This document shows positions 37,012-46,472 of a stretch of 64,000 nucleotides of DNA, one piece after another (position 1 is the stretch's first letter; every line of letters starts with the position of its first letter). This stretch comes from Sedimentibacter saalensis. GTDB taxonomy: Bacteria; Bacillota; Clostridia; Tissierellales; Sedimentibacteraceae. The notes under the pieces were generated by a model that had not been told where the DNA came from, made no database searches, and was given only the letters and a program-made list of their open reading frames with translations. The stretch spans positions 434,001-498,000 of the forward strand of contig NZ_VLKH01000001.1 in the NCBI RefSeq assembly GCF_007830175.1, read 5' to 3'. A program made the translations under genes and the position numbers.

Positions 37012-38313
37012 TTACATGTAAATTTTAGCTATTTGTGTAGATAAATCCTCATATGTAAAAGGTTTCTCTATTATAACCGCTCCTTTTCTTGTAAGCTCTT
37101 CATAATCTGTCTGCCTTGCATAGCCTGTTATAAAAATTGCAGCAGCATCCTTCTTTTTTATCTGCATGCGTTCGTATAGTTGTCTTCCTGTCATTACAGG
37201 CATAGATATGTCAATTACGGAAAAAGCAATGTTGTTGCAGTTTGAATTGTAAAACTCCAGAGCTTTGGCTGGTTCGCTGAACTTTACAACATCATAGCCC
37301 AAATCTTCAAGTATTTCCGTTTCCACATCAAGAACATTTATGTCATCATCCACAAGCATTATTATGTTGCTGTTGAGATCCCTCTCAGTTTCACTTTTTG
37401 TTTTTTCCTTCTTTACATAGACAGGCAGGAATATTTCAAAAAGTGTACCTATGTCATGCCTGCTCTGAACATTGATATAGCCTGAATGGGATTTTACTGT
37501 TCCAAAAACAACAGACAGACCAAGCCCTGTTCCCTTTGTTTTGTTTTTGGTTGTGAAATAGGGCTCAAAAATGCGGTTGAGCACTTCCTCTTTAATTCCC
37601 TTGCCGTTGTCTTCCACATATACTTTGATATAATTTCCCGGCTTTATCATTTCTCCGTGGCTAAGAACCGTTTCAGAAAATATGACTGTATCTTCTGCTC
37701 CGATTTTAATTTTTCCAACAGAATCATCAAGAGCATCCTTTGAATTCAGTATGAGGTTTACAATCATGCTCTCAACCTGAGCCTCATCGCCGAGAATAAC
37801 CTTGTTAGATGCCTGGTAGCTGTAGCTCAGTTCGATTTTCTTGTTCAATATTGATTCAACCATGTTGTATGTGTTATCCATGATGCTTTTTAAATTAACA
37901 GGCTTGTTTATACTGCTTTCTCTCTTTGAAAACATCAAAATCTTTTTCGTGAGATTTGCAGTACTTTGAGATATGTGAATTATTCTTTCCGCATATTCTC
38001 TTATTCTTTCAATATCGTCCGTCTTTTGAATCATTGTTGCATTTCCGATAATGCTCATGAGCTGATTGTTGAAATCATGAGCAATTCCTCCTGCAAGCTG
38101 GCCAAGTGCAGCCATCTTTTCGCTTTGATTTTTTGAATTCTGCTCACTGCATATCCTTGTTGTCTCGTCTTTTATGTCATTAATTAAAGAGTCATGTTCG
38201 TCGCTTACACTTGGTGATCCATTTTTAACATTTTTGTTCTTTGTTTCCTGATCGTTGCATCCCCTTGTTGATCCGTTCTTTTCGTTATTAATTCTTTCAT
38301 CTTTAAGTAACAT
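37012..38313 (-). CDS. Soluble hybrid histidine kinase with receiver domain
   Basis: 433 residues. A short polar N-terminus (1-60) has no membrane segment or sensor domain. The dimerisation helix has 'LGQLAGGIAHDFNNQL' (His79). The ATPase domain (about 170-295) has 'NLILNSKDAL', 'VEDNGKGI' and 'TKGTGLGLS'. A C-terminal receiver (about 314-433) has 'LVDDD' and the phospho-acceptor in 'SVIDISMPVMTG'. The IAHDFNN form is typical of HWE-unrelated NtrB/PAS-hybrid kinases. AAGGGGAACAA precedes the ATG. No partner regulator nearby, so the input and target are unknown. Confidence 0.88.
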   Translation of the reverse strand: MLLKDERINNEKNGSTRGCNDQETKNKNVKNGSPSVSDEHDSLINDIKDETTRICSEQNSKNQSEKMAALGQLAGGIAHDFNNQLMSIIGNATMIQKTDDIERIREYAERIIHISQSTANLTKKILMFSKRESSINKPVNLKSIMDNTYNMVESILNKKIELSYSYQASNKVILGDEAQVESMIVNLILNSKDALDDSVGKIKIGAEDTVIFSETVLSHGEMIKPGNYIKVYVEDNGKGIKEEVLNRIFEPYFTTKNKTKGTGLGLSVVFGTVKSHSGYINVQSRHDIGTLFEIFLPVYVKKEKTKSETERDLNSNIIMLVDDDINVLDVETEILEDLGYDVVKFSEPAKALEFYNSNCNNIAFSVIDISMPVMTGRQLYERMQIKKKDAAAIFITGYARQTDYEELTRKGAVIIEKPFTYEDLSTQIAKIYM

Positions 38314-38485
38314 TTGTTCCCCTTCGCTTCGCTAAATTAAATTATTTTTACTCACTTATAAGAATATACAGTTTTTATAAAGCAGATTTTGTAGAAAAAT
38401 GTTGAAAACAAAAATAAAAAAGAAAAAAATTTAGAAAAAAAAAGCAACATTCAACGTCGCTAAGATCGTCAAATGTTGTTTGTAA

Positions 38486-38561
38486 TGGTGATCCATCGGC
38501 GATTCGAACGCCGGACACCTTGATTAAAAGTCAAGTGCTCTGCCTGCTGAGCTAATGGATC
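38486..38561 (-). tRNA. tRNA-Lys (anticodon TTT)
   Basis: 76 bases with a full cloverleaf: acceptor GATCCAT/ATGGATC, D arm GCTC..GAGC, anticodon stem CTTGA/TCAAG with loop CTTTTAA, T arm CGGCG-TTCGAAT-CGCCG, and encoded CCA. Confidence 0.97.
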
Positions 38562-38714
38562 AAATTAATTTTTTTTGAGAACTTTTATATAATAACAATA
38601 TTGTTCTTTCTTGTCAACTACTTTTTCATATTTTTTTAATAAATTATATTATGCAATTTTAGTATTTTAGCTTTTAAAGTAATTAAAAGCTTCTATTTTG
38701 CTTAATCATTATCA

Positions 38715-38743
38715 TTGACTTATATTTTTTATAATGTTAGAAT
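38715..38743 (+). promoter_or_regulatory. Promoter of the aminotransferase gene
   Basis: TTGACT, 17 bases, TAGAAT, about 30 bases before the start codon. Confidence 0.65.
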
Positions 38744-38773
38744 TAACAAAATAATAATTAATGAGGTGATGTT

Positions 38774-40018
38774 ATGTCATTTAAAATGGTTGCTGATCAT
38801 GCTGTATGGCCGCTGGAAAATGATGCTATCTTTGGACTGGCTGCTAAAGCAAAAGAAGCAATTGAAAAATACGGCAAAGACAATGTTATCGATTCTACTC
38901 TCGGAGCATTGGTTGACGACGATGGAAATCTTATATGTCTCGAAACAGTATATAGTGAATTAAAATCTTTACCAAATGCAGACATAGCTGCCTATGCACA
39001 AGTTGCTGGTCAGCCCGACTTCCTTGAAGCTGTTCAGGATGCATGCTTTAAGGGATACAAACCTGACGCTTACATAAAAGCAGTGGCAACACCGGGAGGA
39101 ACAGGCTCTGTAAGACACGCTATCTGGAATTACACTAATCCTGGAGATTCCATATTGGTATGCGACTGGTTCTGGGGTCCTTATGTTACAATCTCTGAAG
39201 AATTCGGAAGAACTGTGACAAATTATGAGCTGTTCAATGATAAGGGCGAATTTAACATAATATCATTTAAAGAAAAATTCGAAGAATTGCTGAAGAAGCA
39301 AAAAAGACTTGTTACAATAATCAACACTCCGGCAAACAATCCTACAGGATACAGCCTTTCTGATGAGGAATGGGATGAAGTTTTAAACATTGCCAAAGAA
39401 AATGCAAAGGATCCTGAAAACAAAATAATAATAGTTGTAGACTCAGCTTACATCGACTATGCGGGAATTGGAAATGAAAGAAGAAAGTTCTTCACAAAAT
39501 TCAGCCATCTTCCGGAAAACATATTTGTAATGGTGGCATACAGCATGTCAAAGGGATACACAATGTATGGAATGAGATCAGGTGCTGCAATAGGAATATC
39601 TTCAAGCGAAGATGTTGCAAATGAATTCTACTATTCAGCAATGCATGCAAACAGAGCAAACTGGTCAAACGGAACAAGAGCGGCAATGTCAGTAATGACA
39701 AACATCGCAAAGGATCCTGCAAAGACTAAGGCATATGAAGACGAAGTAAATTCTACAAAGACAATGCTCAGAAAACGTGCTGATGCATTTGTGGAAGGAG
39801 CAAAGGAAGCCGGTCTTGAAATACTTCCTTACAGAGACGGATTTTTCGTAAGCATACCTTGCAGCAACGCAAAGAAAGCTTCAGAAGAATTGATTAAAGA
39901 AAACTTGTTTGTTGTAGCCTTGAAAAAAGGACTGCGTTTTGCAGTATGTGCTGTTTCAGAAGAAAAGTGCAGAGTTTCACCGGCAAAGATAAAAAGAGTG
40001 CTTGACAATCTTAAATAA
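38774..40018 (+). CDS. PLP-dependent aminotransferase, class I/II
   Basis: 414 residues. 'ATPGGTGSVRHAIWNY' (cofactor phosphate region), 'WGPYVTIS', 'NTPANNPTGYSLSD', 'VVDSAYIDYAG' (Asp/Tyr contacting PLP) and 'AYSMSKGYTMYGMRSGAA' with the Schiff-base Lys all fit the aspartate/aromatic aminotransferase fold. It belongs to a clostridial branch whose substrate I cannot name; aromatic or aspartate-type substrates are likely. GAGGTGATGTT precedes the ATG. Single-gene unit. Confidence 0.88.
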   Translation: MSFKMVADHAVWPLENDAIFGLAAKAKEAIEKYGKDNVIDSTLGALVDDDGNLICLETVYSELKSLPNADIAAYAQVAGQPDFLEAVQDACFKGYKPDAYIKAVATPGGTGSVRHAIWNYTNPGDSILVCDWFWGPYVTISEEFGRTVTNYELFNDKGEFNIISFKEKFEELLKKQKRLVTIINTPANNPTGYSLSDEEWDEVLNIAKENAKDPENKIIIVVDSAYIDYAGIGNERRKFFTKFSHLPENIFVMVAYSMSKGYTMYGMRSGAAIGISSSEDVANEFYYSAMHANRANWSNGTRAAMSVMTNIAKDPAKTKAYEDEVNSTKTMLRKRADAFVEGAKEAGLEILPYRDGFFVSIPCSNAKKASEELIKENLFVVALKKGLRFAVCAVSEEKCRVSPAKIKRVLDNLK

Positions 40019-40049
40019 ATGAAATGGGCTGTTACATTAAGTATATTCA

Positions 40050-40124
40050 TGTCATCCTGAGCGAGCGAAGGATCTCATCTTTTGAATTTCTGAGATTCTT
40101 CGGGCTAAAGCCCTCAGAATGACA
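40050..40124. repeat. TGTCATTCTGAG palindromic repeat, copy 2
   Basis: tgtcatcctgagcgagcgaa... to ...ccctcagaatgaca, ends inverted; sits between convergent genes. Same family as 27721 and 43599. Confidence 0.75.
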
Positions 40125-40162
40125 CGATAATAATCACTGATGCAACAGTCCATTTTTTATTG

Positions 40163-41542
40163 TTATTCTTTTATAAGTTTTTGAGATTTTGTTTTCCACT
40201 TTCCTGAAAAATAATAAGGCCCGGATATTAAAATATACATGAGCCATCCTACTCCGTAGCTTAAAAACATGTACTCTTTTCCGTAGTTTGAAGCTATGAA
40301 ATATGCAGCAGGAATTCTTCCAAGCCACAGAGATGTTATTGCGCCAACCATGGGAATAACAGATTCCCCTGCTCCCCTCATAACAGCATTAACTACAAAC
40401 ACTACTGCAAGCAATATGTAAAGAGGCATTACATTGTTCAAATAAATCATTCCTGCCGATATGACAGCAGGGTCCGAATTAAACATTCTCAATATAAACG
40501 GTCCTAAAGGAATTATGACAAGTGCAGCCAAACATACCAGAGCTGACATGCCCAATGTGGCAGTAAGACCCTTGTGCACTCTGTCCATCCTTCCGGCTCC
40601 TATATTTTGACCGGTATAAGTTGTAACAGCATTGCTGAAGCTCTGTATGGGCATGAATGCAAATGTGTCTATTTTGTTCGCAGCGTTAAATCCAGCCATA
40701 AAGTCTGAACCATAACTGTTTACAAGAGACTGAAGACTCATTATACCCATAGAAAACAACATTTGTTGAATTCCTGTGGGAAGACCAAGCTTTAGAATTT
40801 TTTTGAAAATCTCCTTATCAAAATAAAATTTCAATATCGAAAAGTTAAGCACTTCATATTTTTTTCTCATATATCGCAGGCCATACAGCCACGAAAATGC
40901 CTGAGCTATGATTGTAGCTATGGCAACCCCTGCAACTCCCCACTGAAACACAACTACAAATGCCAAATCCAGCACAATGTTCATTACAGTAGCTATTACA
41001 AGAAACAGCAGTGATGATTTGCTGTCTCCAAATCCCTGAAGAATACCTGAATTTATATTAAATCCAATGCTTCCTATAATACCGCCGAAAATAATCATCA
41101 TGTATTGCTTAGCCAGTGGCAGAGTGTCAGCCGGTGTGTTTATCAAATTAAGTATGGGTTCGCACATTATAATTCCTATTATAGAAATTGGAATTGCTCC
41201 AACTATCATTGCAGTATAAATAGTCTGTGATGTTTTTCTTACATTCTCCATGTCCCCTGCGCCAACATACTGGGAAATAAGTATTGTGGCTCCAATACCA
41301 AGCCCTATGAACATGGCTGCCATCATGAATATTATGGGAAAGCCCGTCCCTACTGCTGCAAGTGCAACTTTGCCAACATAATTTCCTACCACTATGCTGT
41401 CAACCATGTTGTAAAGCTGTTGAAAAACATTTCCTATGAGCATTGGAAATGCAAAAGCCAGTATGAGTTTCACTGGATTTCCTTCAGTCATTGTTTTCAT
41501 TGAAACTTCTTTAGAATTTTCACCTTTATTTTTTAACTCCAC
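40163..41542 (-). CDS. MATE family efflux protein
   Basis: About 459 residues with twelve predicted membrane segments and the MATE pattern 'GNPVKLILAFAFPMLIGNVFQQLYNMVDSIVVGNYVG', seen in part as 'LYNMVDSIVVG', repeated in the second half ('GFNAANKIDTFAFMP'). Exports drugs or metabolites using an ion gradient. The frame opens at 41575, but GGAGGTGATTGG lies just before a GTG at 41542, chosen as start. Substrate unknown. Confidence 0.92.
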   Translation of the reverse strand: MELKNKGENSKEVSMKTMTEGNPVKLILAFAFPMLIGNVFQQLYNMVDSIVVGNYVGKVALAAVGTGFPIIFMMAAMFIGLGIGATILISQYVGAGDMENVRKTSQTIYTAMIVGAIPISIIGIIMCEPILNLINTPADTLPLAKQYMMIIFGGIIGSIGFNINSGILQGFGDSKSSLLFLVIATVMNIVLDLAFVVVFQWGVAGVAIATIIAQAFSWLYGLRYMRKKYEVLNFSILKFYFDKEIFKKILKLGLPTGIQQMLFSMGIMSLQSLVNSYGSDFMAGFNAANKIDTFAFMPIQSFSNAVTTYTGQNIGAGRMDRVHKGLTATLGMSALVCLAALVIIPLGPFILRMFNSDPAVISAGMIYLNNVMPLYILLAVVFVVNAVMRGAGESVIPMVGAITSLWLGRIPAAYFIASNYGKEYMFLSYGVGWLMYILISGPYYFSGKWKTKSQKLIKE

Positions 41543-41678
41543 CCAATCACCTCCGTAATCAGTATAGTATACCACAATTTAATATAAATACAAATTACTA
41601 ATATCCAAATTTTACAGATTTTTTCCATAAAAAAAGAGACTTCTCTCAGTATAACGACACCGTTAATTAATTCAACTA

Positions 41679-41705
41679 TGTAGGGGAGGACCTCGTGTCC
41701 TCCCG
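41679..41705. repeat. GTAGGGG-type repeat, half element
   Basis: tgtaggggaggacctcgtgt followed by cctcccg; a single arm without its inverted partner, between argG and the MATE gene. Confidence 0.7.
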
Positions 41706-41793
41706 TGGCTAGCCTCAATAGTTTGTGAAAAACCGGTTTGTCAATAATCCAAGAAAAATTCTCTCTCATTAATTAAATCTATTTATTTTGTTA

Positions 41794-43047
41794 TTATTCT
41801 TTAAACGTGTAAACAACTTCTGTCGAACCATTCTTGCTGTTGTTCATTTCATTCAATGCCTGAATTTTGTATGGCAGACTGTACAAGTGGATGAATCCTG
41901 TAGCATCCTTCTGGTCATACAAATCACCAGTGCTGAAAGAAGAAATTGATTCGTTGTACAAAGCATATTTTGATGTCATTCCTGCAAACTTAATTGTGCC
42001 CTTGTAAAGTTTAAGTTTAACAGTTCCTGTCACATTTTTCTGAGTTATGTCAATGAATGCATCAAAAGCATCCTTAAGTCCGCTGAACCACATTGCATTG
42101 TATACAAGCTCTGCATACTTGCTGCTGATTGTTTCTTTAAAGTGGGCTGCTTCTTTTTCAAGCACGAAGCTTTCAAGGTATTTGTGAGCTTCAATAAGCA
42201 ATGTTCCCCCCGGTGTTTCATAAATTCCTCTTGATTTCATACCAACAAGTCTGTTTTCAAGAAGGTCAATGACCCCTATGCCATGAGTTCCGCCTACTTT
42301 ATTCAATGCCTTAAGCATATCTTCCCCGTTTAATTTTTCGCCGTTTAATTTGACAGGAATTCCCTCTTTAAATTCTATATCAACATATTCAGCCTTGTCA
42401 GGAGCCTTTTCAACTGTGTTTGTCATCATAAGCAATTCGTCAAAGTCTGGCTCATTAGCAGGATTTTCAAGCATTCCGCCTTCATGGCTGATGTGAAGTA
42501 TGTTCTGGTCGCGAGAATAAATTCTCTTCTTTGTTATTCCGTTCAAATCAATTCCCTTAGCTTCTGCATAGTCAATTGCATCTTCTCTTGATGAAATATC
42601 CCAAATACGCCATGGAGCGATGATTTTTATGAAAGGATCCAGACTTGCAATGGCAGTTTCAATACGAACCTGGTCATTTCCCTTTCCTGTACAGCCGTGG
42701 GCAATGTACTTAGCGCCTTCCTTGTGAGCCACTTCAACAAGTTTTTTTGCTATCAATGGTCTTGCATAGGCAGTTCCCAGAAGATACTTGCCTTCATAAA
42801 CAGCATTTGCCTTAATTCCCTTGTAAACATATTCTTCTACAAATTCATTTACCACATTTTGAATATAAACCTTGCTTGCACCTGAAGACAAAGCCTTGTT
42901 CTTTACAAATTCCATGTCGTCTTCCTGGCCTACATTTACACAGCATGCTATGATATCTAAATTATCGTAATTTTCTTTTAGCCAAGGTATAATAATTGAT
43001 GTGTCCAATCCGCCTGAATATGCCAATACTACTTTTTCTTTTTCCAT
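41794..43047 (-). CDS. argG: Argininosuccinate synthase
   Basis: About 417 residues: '[18 protein letters not shown]' (ATP loop), '[15 protein letters not shown]' and '[20 protein letters not shown]' are diagnostic. Joins citrulline and aspartate in arginine synthesis. Of two close ATGs the second (43047) is nine bases from GGAGG and is used. No argH in the window. A T-box leader and a consensus promoter lie upstream. Confidence 0.97.
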   Translation of the reverse strand: MEKEKVVLAYSGGLDTSIIIPWLKENYDNLDIIACCVNVGQEDDMEFVKNKALSSGASKVYIQNVVNEFVEEYVYKGIKANAVYEGKYLLGTAYARPLIAKKLVEVAHKEGAKYIAHGCTGKGNDQVRIETAIASLDPFIKIIAPWRIWDISSREDAIDYAEAKGIDLNGITKKRIYSRDQNILHISHEGGMLENPANEPDFDELLMMTNTVEKAPDKAEYVDIEFKEGIPVKLNGEKLNGEDMLKALNKVGGTHGIGVIDLLENRLVGMKSRGIYETPGGTLLIEAHKYLESFVLEKEAAHFKETISSKYAELVYNAMWFSGLKDAFDAFIDITQKNVTGTVKLKLYKGTIKFAGMTSKYALYNESISSFSTGDLYDQKDATGFIHLYSLPYKIQALNEMNNSKNGSTEVVYTFKE

Positions 43048-43220
43048 TTCTTCCATCCTCCGATTTTTAAATCTAAAATTTTTAATATTTGATGAAGCAT
43101 AATTATTCGTTAGTTGATTTTTAATAAATATTAATTTCTTTTGTTGAGCGCCGTGTTCTCATTGTGTTTGACCTACCGCCATTCTTTCAGAAAACCGCTG
43201 AAACAATGGGGTTAGGGCAT

Positions 43221-43446
43221 AAAAAAATCTGCTAATAAAGAGGCAGTGTTGTCACCGCGGTACCACTCTTTTTTAGACAGAATCGCTCTTTCATTTTAAC
43301 GGTATTGAACCGTATTCTCATACTGCTACTTCTGAGAATCTTTTCATGGATTCTTTTCAATTAAATTTCACTGCCGAACTCACACTCTGTTCCGACTCGC
43401 TGATAGCTTTATTTAATTTACTCTTCCAATCATTAAATTATACATA
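43221..43446 (-). promoter_or_regulatory. T-box riboswitch leader of argG, probably arginine specific
   Basis: On the minus strand the leader has stem I elements GAAGAGTA, AGCGAGTCGG and AGAGTGTGAG. The pairing AATTAAAT/ATTTAATT closes onto an internal loop reading GAAAAGAATCC, in which AGA (Arg) sits at the specifier position before ATCC. The antiterminator box is GTGGTACCGCGG. A T tract at 43221-43227 follows. Uncharged tRNA-Arg binding would allow argG transcription. Confidence 0.85.
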
Positions 43447-43464
43447 ATTGATGATTTTTATACG

Positions 43465-43493
43465 ATTATATGATGCCGAATATGTTTTGTCAA
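43465..43493 (-). promoter_or_regulatory. Consensus promoter of the argG leader
   Basis: Minus strand TTGACA, exactly 17 bases, TATAAT; both hexamers perfect. Predicted start near 43457, just before the T-box. Confidence 0.9.
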
Positions 43494-43553
43494 CCCTTAT
43501 TTTAAAAATATTTTCAAAATTTATTATATTTATTCTACATTAAACATTTTACA

Positions 43554-43575
43554 TAAAAAAAAGACGCTACGCGTC
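43554..43575 (-). terminator. Terminator of the thioesterase gene
   Basis: GACGC-GTA-GCGTC then TTTTTTTT on the minus strand. Confidence 0.7.
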
Positions 43576-43598
43576 AGACTGTTGACAAACTCTGACGC

Positions 43599-43676
43599 TG
43601 TCATCCTGAACGATAGTGAAGGATCTCATCTTTACTGAAAACATGAGATTCTTCGGGCTACGCCCTCAGAATGACA
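43599..43676. repeat. TGTCATTCTGAG palindromic repeat, copy 3
   Basis: tgtcatcctgaacgatagtg ... ccctcagaatgaca; inverted ends, located in the 3' untranslated region of the thioesterase gene. Confidence 0.75.
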
Positions 43677-43708
43677 ACGTCAAAGGTTACTTTGTCATCA
43701 ACCTAACG

Positions 43709-44143
43709 CTACGCGTCCATTTTAACTGTTAACCAATCTTTATATACATTTACTCTGCTTATTGCATCTTCAATAAGTTTTTCTTCCTTAACAATGGCTT
43801 TTTCTAATATACCGCTGCAGAATTCACCCTTGCAGTCATATCCTGTAAACGACATGCTCACTCGATTGTTTTCAATGCTTTCAACAGTCATTTTAAACAT
43901 CACCTTTTCTCCTACCATTGTTGGATGCATGTGATTTGACTGAAAGTTAGTGACTACAGTCAAATAGTCAGAAGGAATAAATTTCTTCAGCATGATGCAA
44001 GATATTTCTATTACAGTTGCCAGCAATGAAGGCGTAGACATCAGGTTTTCTATTTTTACGGATTTTGTTATATACGAGTCTGCAGGGGTGACAACTTTTT
44101 CATATGTTGTAGACAATCCTACATTAATTTTATTTGTAATCAT
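43709..44143 (-). CDS. Hotdog-fold thioesterase, FlK-like
   Basis: 144 residues: 'MSTPSLLATVIE' (Thr and Glu of the FlK-type active site) and 'SNHMHPTMVGEKV' (the conserved His). This family includes the fluoroacetyl-CoA thioesterase FlK, but most members act on unknown acyl-CoAs. TTCGGAGGTTTT precedes the ATG. Single gene between argG and tRNA-Val. Confidence 0.82.
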   Translation of the reverse strand: MITNKINVGLSTTYEKVVTPADSYITKSVKIENLMSTPSLLATVIEISCIMLKKFIPSDYLTVVTNFQSNHMHPTMVGEKVMFKMTVESIENNRVSMSFTGYDCKGEFCSGILEKAIVKEEKLIEDAISRVNVYKDWLTVKMDA

Positions 44144-44281
44144 AAAACCTCCGAATGCAATAATTACTTTAATTTAATACTAGCAGATTCATAAATAAAA
44201 TACAACAAATTTATTTTGATATTCAAATTATTTGTTGCATGAACCTTTTTTTCCTGAGGTTTTGTCATTACTTGCTGATAC

Positions 44282-44315
44282 AAAAAATAAAAAAAGATGT
44301 TTTAAAAACATCTTT
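44282..44315 (-). terminator. Terminator after tRNA-Val
   Basis: AAAGATGTTT / AAACATCTTT followed by TTTTATTTTTT on the minus strand. Confidence 0.85.
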
Positions 44316-44318
44316 GAA

Positions 44319-44391
44319 TGGGAACTATAGGGCTCGAACCTATGACCCCCTGCTTGTAAGGCAGATGCTCTCCCAACTGAGCTAAGCTCCC
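44319..44391 (-). tRNA. tRNA-Val (anticodon TAC)
   Basis: 73 bases: acceptor GGGAGCT/AGTTCCC, D arm GCTC..GAGC, anticodon stem CTGC/GCAG with loop CTTACAA, T arm ATAGG-TTCGAGC-CCTAT. CCA is not encoded, unlike the tRNA-Lys here. Confidence 0.96.
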
Positions 44392-44676
44392 ACGACAATG
44401 ACAATGTTACCATACTTTTATTAAGTTGTCAATTAAATTTATGAAAATTTTTATTTTGCAATTTATGAAAATTTTTATTTTGCAGTAAAAGCATCGTTTG
44501 AAAATGTAAATTAAACCCCTTGTTTATAAAGAAATGCATTGCAGTTTGCAGCAATAAAATCTAAAAATATAAATAAAAATTTCAAAATTATGATAATTAT
44601 CTTTAATACTGTAAAAAGTGCTAGGAATTACAATTAAAAATAGTATAATATAAATATATCATTTTTGGGGGAAGCA

Positions 44677-46464
44677 ATGAAGACAGTAGCAAAAGAGAAC
44701 AGACCTTCAGGTCTCATGAAGAGCAGTTACATACGCTCATTTTTCAAAAAGTATTTATTAAATTATATATTCGGAATAATAGCGCTGGTGATTGTGGATG
44801 TTGTACAGACAAGGGTTCCCATAATTGTCGGCGAAGTAATCGACGGTGTAGATCTTGGCAGCTTTGATGCTGCGTTTATTAAAAGCTCTATATTAAAACT
44901 ATTTGCAATAGCAGGAACAATCTATGCAGGAAGAATTTTGTGGAGATACTTCATATTTGGAACATCCAGGAGCATTGAAAGAGACATCAGAAATGACATG
45001 TTCAGTCATCTTGAAAAAATGTCTGCCAGGTTTTATCATCAGCACGGCACAGGAGAAATCATGGCACACATGACAAACGACCTTGAGGCTGTAAGAATGG
45101 CCTTGGGCCCAGGCATACTTACTTTGTTTGACGTTGTTGCGCTTGGTTCAATCACAATTTACAACATGGTGACTGAAATCGATCCCCTGCTTACAGTTGC
45201 AGCTGTTATTCCGCTGTTGCTTATTGCAATTTCTGTCAGATTTATGGGAAGAGAGCTGCAAATCCGTTTCACAAAAAAACAGGAGTCATTTGCCGACTTA
45301 TCCAATTATGTTCAGGAAAATCTGTCCGGTATTAAAGTCATCAAATCATTTGTACAAGAAAACAAATCCATCAGTTCCTTTGAAAAGTGGAACAAAAATT
45401 CATATGACAAAAATATAAAATTAAGTGTCATTCAAACACTCATGCATCCTTTCATGCAGATGATATCAGGCATTGCATTGGCTGTGGCCATTGGATACGG
45501 CGGCTATATCACCATAAAGGGCAGAATAACCATAGGAGAATTTTCTGCATTCATTCAGTACCTGGGCATGCTCGTATGGCCAATGATGGCAACAGGTATG
45601 ACAATAAATCTTTTCAACACAGGAGCTGCTTCACTTGAGAGGGTTGAAAGAATCCTCAACGAGCCTGTGGAAATCAAAGATTCCATAACAACTTCAGCTT
45701 TAGACAATTTAACCGGAAACATATATGTAAAAAACCTCAGTTACAAGTATCCAGACACAGATAAAAATGTATTAAGCAATATCAGTTTCAGTGTTCAAAA
45801 AGGACAGACCCTTGGAATTATAGGAAGAACAGGAAGCGGCAAAACAACTCTTGTAAACCTCATGCTCAGAATTTTTGAGCCTGACAGAGGAACAATGTTC
45901 ATAGGAAATAGTGACATCCTGGATATACCTCTTAATGTTCTTAGAAAAAACATAGGATATGTTCCTCAGGACAATTTCTTGTTTTCAGATACTATTGCCA
46001 ACAACATTGACTTTGGAGCAAGAACCGGCAATATGGACAATATCATAGAAGCTGCAAAAAGTGCCGTTGTCCATGACAACATAATTGAGTTTAAGCACGG
46101 CTATGAAACACTTGTTGGCGAGAAGGGAGTTTCAGTTTCCGGAGGCCAGAAGCAAAGAATATCAATAGCCAGAGCATTGATAAAAAATCCTGAAATTCTT
46201 ATACTTGATGATTCAGTGTCCGCCGTTGACACTGACACGGAAGAAAAAATACTCAAGCACATCAATGAAAACAGAAAGGGCAGCACAAACATCATAATTG
46301 CCCACAGAATTTCAACTATTCAGAATGCTGATGTCATCATTGTGCTTGACGAAGGTAAAATTGTTGAAACAGGAACTCACCAGCAGCTAATTCAGCAAGC
46401 GGGTCTTTATAATTCAATTTACGAAAAACAGCTTTTGGAAAAAATGCTGGAAGAACAAGAGTAG
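44677..46464 (+). CDS. ABC exporter half, degenerate-site partner
   Basis: About 595 residues: six-segment membrane domain (about 30-320) and nucleotide-binding domain with Walker A 'GRTGSGKTT', canonical signature 'VSGGQKQR' and Walker B 'ILILDDSVSAVD'. The residue after Walker B is Asp instead of the catalytic Glu, as in TM287/BmrC-type subunits. The ATG at 44677 follows GGGGGAAGCA. Next gene is the other half, six to eight bases away. Probably exports hydrophobic compounds. Confidence 0.93.
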   Translation: MKTVAKENRPSGLMKSSYIRSFFKKYLLNYIFGIIALVIVDVVQTRVPIIVGEVIDGVDLGSFDAAFIKSSILKLFAIAGTIYAGRILWRYFIFGTSRSIERDIRNDMFSHLEKMSARFYHQHGTGEIMAHMTNDLEAVRMALGPGILTLFDVVALGSITIYNMVTEIDPLLTVAAVIPLLLIAISVRFMGRELQIRFTKKQESFADLSNYVQENLSGIKVIKSFVQENKSISSFEKWNKNSYDKNIKLSVIQTLMHPFMQMISGIALAVAIGYGGYITIKGRITIGEFSAFIQYLGMLVWPMMATGMTINLFNTGAASLERVERILNEPVEIKDSITTSALDNLTGNIYVKNLSYKYPDTDKNVLSNISFSVQKGQTLGIIGRTGSGKTTLVNLMLRIFEPDRGTMFIGNSDILDIPLNVLRKNIGYVPQDNFLFSDTIANNIDFGARTGNMDNIIEAAKSAVVHDNIIEFKHGYETLVGEKGVSVSGGQKQRISIARALIKNPEILILDDSVSAVDTDTEEKILKHINENRKGSTNIIIAHRISTIQNADVIIVLDEGKIVETGTHQQLIQQAGLYNSIYEKQLLEKMLEEQE

Positions 46465-46472
46465 GGGTTATG

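Noticed and set aside
41627..41655. Possible argG terminator
   Set aside because: The stem is only about four base pairs with a short loop; too weak to list as a feature.
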